Positions 1-4,965 of a stretch of 8,182 bases of DNA are shown piece after piece; position 1 is the stretch's first letter; each line of letters begins with the position of its first letter. A program made the translations under genes and the position numbers. Under the pieces are notes generated by a model. The model worked only from the letters and a program-made list of their open reading frames with translations, was not told the DNA's origin and made no database searches. This DNA comes from an uncultured Bacillaceae bacterium. GTDB taxonomy: Bacteria; Bacillota; Bacilli; Bacillales; Caldibacillaceae. The stretch spans positions 1 to 8,182 of the forward strand of contig CALGAD010000084.1 of the NCBI GenBank assembly GCA_937951955.1, given 5' to 3'.

Positions 1-92
1 TTCTGTTGTCGCGTTGCAGGCTCTAAGGAGTTTCCAGCAATTTAGCGGGTTTTTTGCATCCACATCGCTGTGGAGGGGGGCAAAAATCATTT
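1..92 (-). ncRNA. Group I self-splicing intron, 5' portion, inside rtcB
   Basis: Read on the minus strand, the intron would start at 92, directly after the exon T at 93. P1 forms between exon GGGGGT (98-93) and the internal guide GCCCCC (81-76), with the splice-site U paired to G81 as group I introns require. P1 extends by AAA (92-90) with TTT (84-82). P2 is TCCACA (74-69), GCGA tetraloop, TGTGGA (64-59), a perfect hairpin. Next come core-like sequences: AAATTGCTGG (43-34, P element) and CCTGCAACGC (20-11, Q element). These give P4 as TTGC (40-37) with GCAA (17-14), and P5 as GG (35-34) with CC (20-19) plus CTC (30-28) with GAG (23-21). The R and S elements (P7), the 3' splice site and any homing endonuclease or IS605-type genes would lie left of the window. 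The wording of the core resembles phage and Bacillus group IA introns from memory. No covariance search was run. Confidence 0.85.
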
Positions 93-518
93 ACCCCCAA
101 GGGTACCGATCGACTTTTCCGCGCGGTCCCGGTCAAATGGGGCGATGATTTCATTAAACTGAATTTTTTCGCTAAACGGGTGCTTCTTATTGCGGATTGA
201 AAAACCGCTCGGCACAAATTTCCGAATCGTTTCATCGAGCTGATCGAAATTGACTTTATCCGGTTCTTCGTCAATAATGGCGACTTCTAAACCACAGCCG
301 ATATCGACCCCAACCAGGTTAGGAACAACCTTATCTTGAATCGTCATCGTTGTGCCGATCGCCGATCCTTTGCCGACGTGGGTGTCAGGCATGATGCGGA
401 TCTGGCTATCTTTCGTAAATTCGTGATTTAACAGTTTCGTAATCTGGTCAATGACTTGCGGATCGACATTGTCAGTAAAGATTTTTGCATGATTATATTT
501 TCCCTGTAATTCAATCAC
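93..518 (-). CDS. rtcB: RtcB-family RNA ligase, first exon only (interrupted by a group I intron)
   Basis: This is the N-terminal 142 residues of an RtcB-type 3'-phosphate RNA ligase, which joins 2',3'-cyclic-phosphate or 3'-phosphate RNA ends to 5'-OH ends using GTP and Mn2+ in the cytosol. Visible family motifs are MPDTHVGKG (residues 43-51) and VDIGCG (71-76), whose Asp and Cys are metal ligands in the family. The exon ends with SIGTLGG (136-142), where RtcB normally continues as GNHF with the next metal/guanylate ligands. Instead one lysine codon and a TGA follow, and the DNA switches to intron-like sequence, so the frame is interrupted rather than randomly truncated. The start is a GTG at 518-516, eight bases after AAAGGGGG (534-527). 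tagU lies 42 bases upstream on the same strand. The family is typically about 400 residues or longer, so most of the protein should be encoded to the left of the window. A true pseudogene remains possible if the intron is defective. Confidence 0.88.
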
Positions 519-559
519 AATGATTTCCCCCTTTCTTCCCGTATGAAAAGGGTAAGCGT

Positions 560-587
560 ATTATATTTCTAAATGTTCCTTCAGCAA
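560..587 (-). promoter_or_regulatory. Possible rtcB promoter overlapping the tagU stop codon
   Basis: A perfect TATAAT reads on the minus strand at 565-560, with TTGCTG at 587-582 and a 16-base spacer. The -10 box overlaps the last codons of tagU, and transcription would start near 553, about 35 bases before the rtcB GTG. The -35 match is weak (TTG only). No terminator is visible between tagU and rtcB, so read-through from tagU is an equal possibility. Confidence 0.3.
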
Positions 588-1487
588 ATCTTGTAAGGCA
601 GTTTGTTCTTCTTCAGGCACAATCCAATAAAAAATCCCATCAATATACCTTCCAGAACCATCGATTTGATGCTGATTAATATTTTTGGCTGCCTTACGAT
701 ATTGCTTCTGGATGGCGACCATCTCATCAAAAGTTAAATTCGTTTTCACACTACCGGCAACGGCTTCAAAAATATCACCGTAATTCATCAATGTATTGAG
801 AGAAGCTCCTTCTTTAATGACAGCTTCAATAATTTGCCGCTGTCTAAATTGACGGCCAAACTCGCCGCGAGGGTCACCTTTCCGCATCCGCACAAAGGAT
901 AATGCTTCTTCCCCATTTAAAGTGATGTTCCCTTTAGGGAAATGATGGCCACCGTGGGAAAATTCCATATCGTTTTCCACGGTAACACCACCGACGGCAT
1001 CGACAATATCTTTAAAGCCTTCCATATTGATCTGGACATAATAATCAATCGGAATATCTAAAAAGTTTTCTACGGTATCGATAGCCATTTCGACGCCGCC
1101 AAAGGCATAGGCATGGTTAATTTTATCTTGAATTCCTTTCCCGACAATTTCTGTGCGGGTATCCCGGGGAATGCTAACCATTTGGACCGATTCTTTATTC
1201 GGGTTGACCGTCAACACGATCATTGTGTCAGAACGGCCGCGATCGTTCGGTCTCTGGTCCACGCCTAATAGTAAAACAGAAAACGGATCCTGGCGATCGA
1301 GGGTGACTTTCTCTTCGCGTTTTTCAGAAGTTTCCCGAATCGGTTCGTGAATCGTTTCTAATGTTTCATTTAGTGATCTGTACACGGAATAGACATAAAA
1401 ACCGATACCTAATAATAAAACGCCGGCGGTGATTAGTAAAATTTTCGGCCATTTTCTTTTGTTTTTACTTGAACGTGTCCTGCTCAT
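561..1487 (-). CDS. tagU: LCP-family (LytR-CpsA-Psr) wall teichoic acid ligase, TagU-like
   Basis: This is a 308-residue membrane-anchored LytR-CpsA-Psr enzyme. The family transfers undecaprenyl-pyrophosphate-linked teichoic acid or similar polymers to peptidoglycan MurNAc outside the membrane. A basic N-terminus (residues 1-15) and one membrane segment (about 16-37) are followed by the extracellular LCP domain. Family motifs are LLLGVDQR (72-79) with GRSD (84-87), VSIPRDT (104-110), DKINHAYAFGG (121-131) and LNGEEALSFVRMRKGDPRG (190-208) followed by FGRQFRQRQ (210-218). These hold the conserved Arg and Asp residues that bind the pyrophosphate. Length and wording match B. subtilis TagU (LytR) closely from memory. 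The ATG at 1487-1485 follows a modest GGGTAAG-type Shine-Dalgarno. It lies downstream of a sortase gene and 42 bases upstream of rtcB. A second LCP gene lies at 3961-4926. In B. subtilis the protein was first described as the autolysin-operon attenuator LytR, but its main role is as an LCP transferase. Confidence 0.93.
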   Translation of the reverse strand: MSRTRSSKNKRKWPKILLITAGVLLLGIGFYVYSVYRSLNETLETIHEPIRETSEKREEKVTLDRQDPFSVLLLGVDQRPNDRGRSDTMIVLTVNPNKESVQMVSIPRDTRTEIVGKGIQDKINHAYAFGGVEMAIDTVENFLDIPIDYYVQINMEGFKDIVDAVGGVTVENDMEFSHGGHHFPKGNITLNGEEALSFVRMRKGDPRGEFGRQFRQRQIIEAVIKEGASLNTLMNYGDIFEAVAGSVKTNLTFDEMVAIQKQYRKAAKNINQHQIDGSGRYIDGIFYWIVPEEEQTALQDLLKEHLEI

Positions 1488-1531
1488 ACTCTTACCCTAC
1501 CTTATTTTTGTTTTAAAATAAAAAAAGTTTG

Positions 1532-1548
1532 TTGAACATTCAGTTCAA
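1532..1548. repeat. Inverted repeat TTGAAC-N5-GTTCAA upstream of tagU
   Basis: Perfect 6-base arms (1532-1537 and 1543-1548) flank ATTCA, about 45 bases before the tagU start codon. It could be a protein-binding site or a small hairpin in the tagU leader. It resembles the Bacillus LexA (DinR) box core GAAC-N4-GTTC but has five spacer bases, so it is not called as one. Confidence 0.4.
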
Positions 1549-1631
1549 ATTTTTCTGTGGCGAGAAAAAGCTATCATATATAAATGTAATAAGAAAAGAA
1601 TGGAAGTGCAATGGTGTTTCTTGATATTTTC

Positions 1632-1643
1632 TCGGAATTCCGA
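1632..1643. repeat. Perfect 12-base palindrome TCGGAATTCCGA
   Basis: This self-complementary site lies in the tagU leader region. On the plus strand it sits exactly in the spacer of a promoter-like pair (TTGATA at 1621-1626, TATAAC at 1645-1650), the position of a repressor operator. No regulator is recognisable from it. Confidence 0.4.
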
Positions 1644-1776
1644 ATATAACAGTGAACACTATTTTTTAAAATTTACTTATAATGGATAGACCAATTTGAA
1701 TACACGGATGTAAAAGCAGGAATAGGATTAAGCGAAGTCTCCACTCCCTGAAACAAAAGTCAGTCAATTCAAGCAC

Positions 1777-1785
1777 ATTATAGCA
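1777..1785 (-). promoter_or_regulatory. Candidate tagU promoter (extended -10, TGCTATAAT)
   Basis: TGCTATAAT on the minus strand is a perfect extended -10 element. The -35 position 17 bases upstream reads TTTTTC, within the T-tract of the sortase terminator, and is poor. Extended -10 promoters in Bacillus tolerate a weak -35. Transcription would begin near 1770, leaving a tagU leader of about 280 bases. This is the best-looking SigA site I found for tagU, but the leader length makes a second, closer promoter plausible. Confidence 0.4.
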
Positions 1786-1797
1786 ATAGGTTATTGA

Positions 1798-1838
1798 AAG
1801 AAAAATAAAAAGCCCCGTTTTTATGAAACGAGAAGCTT
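1798..1838 (-). terminator. Rho-independent terminator of the sortase gene
   Basis: On the minus strand, AAGC (1838-1835), a TT bulge and CTCGTTT pair with AAACGGGGCTT (1820-1810), giving an 11-base-pair stem that includes one G-T pair. It is followed by TTTTATTTTT. It begins 19 bases after the sortase stop codon and separates the sortase from tagU. Confidence 0.85.
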
Positions 1839-1856
1839 TGAAACTTCTATATAGGC

Positions 1857-2444
1857 TTATTTATCCACCGGTTTTGCGTAAAAGACGAATCGCTCCGGGG
1901 CATTTCCAATGTAATAAAAAGGATAACATGTCGTGACAGTCAATATTTCATCCGGGGCAGTGGAACGGATCACCGTTGTATCATCCGCAGAAACGATTTC
2001 CGTATCATAAATTTCGTATTCAAATGTACCGTAAGGAAGTTTTATCACAAAGGTGTCTCCCAGTTCCAACTGATCAAAATTACGAAAGACAGTGTCGCGA
2101 TGTCCGGATAACAGGATTTGATCGTTCTGAGTGGGTAAAGCCGACTCGCGAAGATGACCGACACCTTTTTCTAATTCTTCCGGATCGGTTCCTTCAATAA
2201 TCGGCAATTCCCGATCAAGCTTTGGAATGTATAGATTGCCGATGACATCCCCGACTTCAAATTGAAAATCATCGACAGTTAGTTCCCGGTCTGCATTTTT
2301 ATGTTTTTCCAGTAACTGTTCGGCCTCTGCTCTGGCTTTTTTCACTTGCTGTTCTCCGTGGAAAATTTCCGAAACGGCAAAAGCAACTAATCCAATTCCA
2401 GCTATGAGCAAAATTGCCGAAAAAATTTGCAGAAATCTTTTCAT
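1857..2444 (-). CDS. srtD: Class D sortase (YhcS/SrtD-like transpeptidase)
   Basis: This is a 195-residue membrane-anchored cysteine transpeptidase that cuts LPxTG-like sorting signals and links the protein to peptidoglycan. It has a short basic N-terminus and one membrane segment (about residues 4-25), a charged linker (30-58), and the sortase beta-barrel. Catalytic residues are visible: His115 in SGHRDTVF (113-120), Cys173 in TVTTCYPF (169-176), and Arg185 in NAPERF (181-186). The block ELPIIEGTDPEELEKGVGH closely resembles B. subtilis YhcS, the class D enzyme. The ATG at 2444 is preferred, preceded by a GTGGGG purine run. An in-frame GTG at 2462 would add six residues but has no Shine-Dalgarno sequence. 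The gene has its own promoter (2510-2538) and terminator, so it is probably monocistronic. No substrate with a sorting signal is encoded in the window, so its targets are unknown. Confidence 0.92.
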   Translation of the reverse strand: MKRFLQIFSAILLIAGIGLVAFAVSEIFHGEQQVKKARAEAEQLLEKHKNADRELTVDDFQFEVGDVIGNLYIPKLDRELPIIEGTDPEELEKGVGHLRESALPTQNDQILLSGHRDTVFRNFDQLELGDTFVIKLPYGTFEYEIYDTEIVSADDTTVIRSTAPDEILTVTTCYPFYYIGNAPERFVFYAKPVDK

Positions 2445-2509
2445 GGATCTACCCCACTTCACATCGAAAATAGGATCAGGCGAGAATTGTAAAAATTTTC
2501 TATATCCTG

Positions 2510-2538
2510 ATTATAGTGTACATGGATTGTGGGTGCAA
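2510..2538 (-). promoter_or_regulatory. SigA-type promoter of the sortase gene
   Basis: On the minus strand TTGCAC (2538-2533) is followed by a 17-base spacer and a perfect TATAAT (2515-2510). Transcription would start near 2503, giving a leader of about 60 bases before the ATG at 2444. The -10 and spacing are ideal; the -35 matches only TTG. Confidence 0.55.
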
Positions 2539-2646
2539 ATTCAATAGGGATTTTTTATCATTGGGGCGATCGCTGAAGCTAAAAATTGCATGTACTTTTA
2601 TCGTTACCTGATGGATCGAAGATTATCAACTAGTAAAAATGGTAAC

Positions 2647-2717
2647 AATTAGTATGAACAGTAATTCGTTCCAGATTTAAAGGGAAGGTCATCCATGTTT
2701 GATGAAACATACTAATT
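2647..2717. repeat. Ten-base inverted repeat upstream of tagO with a nested hairpin
   Basis: AATTAGTATG (2647-2656) is perfectly complementary to CATACTAATT (2708-2717), with 51 bases between. A second inverted repeat, ATGTTT (2695-2700) with AAACAT (2705-2710), overlaps the right arm by three bases, so the two structures exclude each other. This is compatible with a switching leader or with operator sites for a dimeric regulator. It matches no riboswitch class I know. Confidence 0.45.
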
Positions 2718-2729
2718 TTACAGTATGAA

Positions 2730-3809
2730 TTGCAGGTTATACTATGGAAGAAGGGAGGGATTCGCATCCTTTGGCCGCTAATTTTTTGTTTTATCTTATC
2801 TGTATGTCTGACCCCCTTCATAAAAACAATGGCCTTCAAAATCGGTGCCGTTGATTTACCGAATCAACGGAAAGTTCATACATCGATCATGCCGCGTTTA
2901 GGCGGGCTGGCCATATTTTTTAGCTTTTTGATCGGTATTGTCGTCTTTCGACCGGACGGATTTTTCCTCGCTCCCTTTTTAATGGGGAGTACGATTATTG
3001 TCCTTACCGGCGTGCTGGATGATTTATTCGAGCTCCCGGCAAGGGTAAAACTGATCGGGCAAATCGCCTCCACCTTACCGTTAATATTTAGCGGGCTGGC
3101 TATTCAATTTATTATGATTCCTTTTTCCGGCCCCTTTTATTTCGGGTTGTTTTCCATTCCGATTACAATTGTCTGGATTGTCGGGATTACGAATGCGATC
3201 AATTTAATTGATGGGCTTGATGGTTTGGCAGCCGGTGTATCGGCTATCGCGATTATTACCATCACCTTCATCGCGCTGCAAACCGGGCGAACGCTTACTG
3301 TGATTATCGGTTTAATCGCAATCGGCAGCATATTAGGATTTCTTGTTTATAATTTCCATCCGGCAAAAATATTTTTAGGAGACTCCGGTGCGCTTTTTTT
3401 AGGTTATGTCATCGCCGTCCTGTCACTCATGGGTTTTAAAAGCATTACCTTTTTTTCCTATATCATTCCGATTATCATTTTAGGCGTACCGTTATCCGAT
3501 ACGTTTTTTGCCATCGTGCGCAGGCTCGTGCACAAGAAACCAATCGCTGTTGCTGATAAAGCGCATTTGCATCATATGTTATTGCAACACGGTTTAACCC
3601 ACCGGCAGACCGTGCTGATGATTTATATGATGGCCGCTTTGTTCGGGATGATTGCCATTATTTTTTCTCAGGCCACCGTCTGGGGAGCGATTTTATTAAT
3701 AGCGTTTGTCTTGTTATTTCTTGAACTGCTGGCAGAAGTTACCGGCATCATTAGCAAGGATTACCGTCCATTATTAAAATTGGTAAAAAGCTTTGAGGTA
3801 AAAAAATAA
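2730..3809 (+). CDS. tagO: TagO: undecaprenyl-phosphate GlcNAc-1-phosphate transferase
   Basis: This integral membrane enzyme of the MraY/WecA family moves GlcNAc-1-phosphate from UDP-GlcNAc to undecaprenyl phosphate on the inner face of the membrane, the first step of wall teichoic acid synthesis. The 359-residue frame (B. subtilis TagO is about 358) consists mostly of hydrophobic helices. Family motifs are KVHTSIMPRLGG (48-59), GVLDDLFEL (94-102, the Mg-binding DD pair at 97-98), TNAINLIDGLDGLAAG (154-169), YNFHPAKIFLGDSGALFLG (207-225) and KAHLHHMLL (277-285, the HxHH loop). The start is uncertain. TTG at 2730 is the only conventional codon before the first helix, but it lacks a Shine-Dalgarno sequence. 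A strong AGGGAGG at 2752-2758 sits seven bases before an in-frame ATC at 2766, and ATT at 2760 is also in frame. It is a single gene with its own terminator, convergent with the yvyE-tagV unit. Confidence 0.93.
   Translation: MQVILWKKGGIRILWPLIFCFILSVCLTPFIKTMAFKIGAVDLPNQRKVHTSIMPRLGGLAIFFSFLIGIVVFRPDGFFLAPFLMGSTIIVLTGVLDDLFELPARVKLIGQIASTLPLIFSGLAIQFIMIPFSGPFYFGLFSIPITIVWIVGITNAINLIDGLDGLAAGVSAIAIITITFIALQTGRTLTVIIGLIAIGSILGFLVYNFHPAKIFLGDSGALFLGYVIAVLSLMGFKSITFFSYIIPIIILGVPLSDTFFAIVRRLVHKKPIAVADKAHLHHMLLQHGLTHRQTVLMIYMMAALFGMIAIIFSQATVWGAILLIAFVLLFLELLAEVTGIISKDYRPLLKLVKSFEVKK
2738..2743 (+). promoter_or_regulatory. Possible tagO -10 box (TATACT)
   Basis: TATACT matches the -10 consensus at five of six positions. 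Upstream, TTTACA lies 15 bases away and ATTTTA 17 bases away, so the -35 is unclear. If used, transcription starts near 2750, next to a purine run (2748-2759) that could serve as ribosome-binding site. This would exclude the TTG at 2730 as start codon. Confidence 0.3.
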
Positions 3810-3812
3810 AAC

Positions 3813-3865
3813 GACAAGCTAACTTTGTATGGTACTCTCTGGCTTAGTTAGCTTGTCTTTTTATA
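3813..3865 (+). terminator. Strong rho-independent terminator of tagO
   Basis: GACAAGCTAACT (3813-3824) pairs perfectly with AGTTAGCTTGTC (3846-3857) across a 21-base loop, followed by TTTTTATA. It starts three bases after the tagO stop codon. No comparable T-tract exists on the minus side, so it acts mainly on the plus strand. Confidence 0.93.
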
Positions 3866-3905
3866 TAAATTTAAGTATGTATGCGGAATGGATTGTATAA
3901 ACGGA

Positions 3906-3942
3906 TAAAAAAATACCACCTATTGTTAAAAACAAAAGGTGG
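3906..3942 (-). terminator. Rho-independent terminator of the yvyE-tagV unit
   Basis: On the minus strand CCACCT (3942-3937) pairs with AGGTGG (3921-3916). The stem continues, after one T-T mismatch, as TTGTT with AACAA around a three-base loop. A TATTTTTTTAT tail follows. It lies 18 bases after the tagV stop codon and faces the tagO terminator. Confidence 0.88.
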
Positions 3943-3960
3943 ATGTTCGACAGATTGTGA

Positions 3961-4926
3961 TTAATAAATATCTAGATGGCGTTTTAATTCATACGATACC
4001 TCTGCGACGGAATCTTCATTCAGCTTATAGTAATAGGTTCCGTTGATATAGGCATCTTCTCCTTCTAATTTTAAGGAATCGATGGACCTCAGCGAACCGG
4101 CAAAGGGATGCAGGGCGATGATATTTTGGAAAGTTAAGTTCATGGCAATATTTTCCCCGAGTCCTTCTAAAACGTCGTCATACTTCGTAACCGATTGAAT
4201 GGACGCCGCTTTTTCAATTAATGCGCGGACGACTTGCTGCTGTCTCTGCCCTCGTCCGATATCCCCGAGGGGATCATGTTTCCGCATCCGCACGTAAGCG
4301 AGGGCTTCTTCACCATCTAACGTTTGAATACCTTCATAGATAGTGATCGCATCCTTTTTATCGGAGCTGTCTTGTTCACTGAAAGTAAACGGCACGTCAA
4401 CGGTGACGCCGCCTAAAGCATCGATAATTTCCACAAAGGCTTCAAAATTTAATTTCACGTAATAGTCCACCGGGACATCAAACAATTCCTCGACGGTTTC
4501 AACGGCTAGATCGACACCACCGAAGGCGTGGGCATGGTTAATTTTATCCTGCCCCCGTCCAGGAATTTCCACTAAAGAGTCGCGGGGAATACTTACCATT
4601 TTAATGGACGGTTCGTCTTTGTTAAATGTGGCGAGTAATAAGACGTCGGAGCGACTTCGTTTTTCCCCGGGACGCTGGTCCACACCGATAAACAGCACGG
4701 AAAAATTGTCTTTTCCGGGATAGACCGGGCGGACACGTTTCTCGGATTTTTCTCCCCGTTCCAATTGTTGATGCGCTTCATTCGTTACATCCGCCATTTT
4801 GGATGCCAAATATCCTCCGTATACAAGCCCTACGATTATTAATAGCAGGATGGGGCTTAAAAACCATAGCCAGCGTCTCCGCTTTTTTCTCCTTTTTCTT
4901 CTTTGAATACGACTATTCGTTTCCAT
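3961..4926 (-). CDS. tagV: LCP-family wall teichoic acid ligase, TagV-like (YvhJ)
   Basis: This is a 321-residue LytR-CpsA-Psr protein, a paralogue of the one at 561-1487, expected to transfer lipid-linked teichoic acid precursors to peptidoglycan on the outer face of the membrane. The very basic N-terminus (about ten Lys/Arg in residues 6-18) and one membrane helix (about 19-41) set a cytoplasm-in orientation. LCP motifs are VLFIGVDQR (77-85) with RSRSD (90-94), VSIPRDS (111-117), DKINHAHAFGG (127-137) and LDGEEALAYVRMRKHDP (203-219) followed by IGRGQRQQQ (223-231). Compared with the TagU-like protein it carries an insertion of about ten residues near 183-196. The ATG at 4926-4924 has an AAAGGAG Shine-Dalgarno seven bases upstream. 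It lies 39 bases after yvyE with only an AT-rich palindrome between, so the two are probably co-transcribed, and next to tagO as in B. subtilis, which supports TagV over TagT. Confidence 0.92.
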   Translation of the reverse strand: METNSRIQRRKRRKKRRRWLWFLSPILLLIIVGLVYGGYLASKMADVTNEAHQQLERGEKSEKRVRPVYPGKDNFSVLFIGVDQRPGEKRSRSDVLLLATFNKDEPSIKMVSIPRDSLVEIPGRGQDKINHAHAFGGVDLAVETVEELFDVPVDYYVKLNFEAFVEIIDALGGVTVDVPFTFSEQDSSDKKDAITIYEGIQTLDGEEALAYVRMRKHDPLGDIGRGQRQQQVVRALIEKAASIQSVTKYDDVLEGLGENIAMNLTFQNIIALHPFAGSLRSIDSLKLEGEDAYINGTYYYKLNEDSVAEVSYELKRHLDIY

Positions 4927-4965
4927 TTACTTGCTCCTTTAATCGTAATGAAATTTTTTAAAAAA

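Larger units (their letters stand above)
1488..1856. other. 369-base intergenic region between sortase and tagU
   Basis: No convincing gene is visible here. It holds the sortase terminator (1798-1838), a candidate minus-strand extended -10 promoter (1777-1785) that would give tagU a leader of roughly 280 bases, a perfect 12-base palindrome (1632-1643), and a 6-base inverted repeat, TTGAAC with GTTCAA, separated by 5 bases (1532-1548). A plus-strand promoter-like pair, TTGATA (1621-1626) and TATAAC (1645-1650) with an 18-base spacer, flanks the palindrome, but no plus-strand gene follows before tagO. Base composition is AT-rich throughout. Confidence 0.6.

Noticed and set aside
1..92. Intein instead of intron
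   Set aside because: A TGA follows one codon after the junction, so no protein can be read through the inserted DNA.
81..95. A one-base frameshift in rtcB, since the next frame reads GVNDF, a bit like GGNHF
   Set aside because: The residues after it (CPPPQRCGCKK) do not resemble RtcB, and the same bases form a good P1 and P2 of a group I intron.
23..274. Open frame on the minus strand crossing the rtcB exon-intron junction
   Set aside because: It is read in a different frame from rtcB, has no family resemblance, and ends in the structured intron; a shadow of the exon.
1534..1546. LexA (DinR) box near tagU
   Set aside because: The GAAC and GTTC arms are five bases apart; the Bacillus box needs four, and flanking consensus bases are missing.
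2566..2573. GCGATCGC palindrome upstream of the sortase promoter
   Set aside because: An isolated 8-base palindrome with no second copy nearby; expected by chance.
2630..2839. 69-codon open frame on the minus strand opposite the tagO start
   Set aside because: It overlaps the tagO N-terminus and leader, has no credible ribosome-binding site and no recognisable content.
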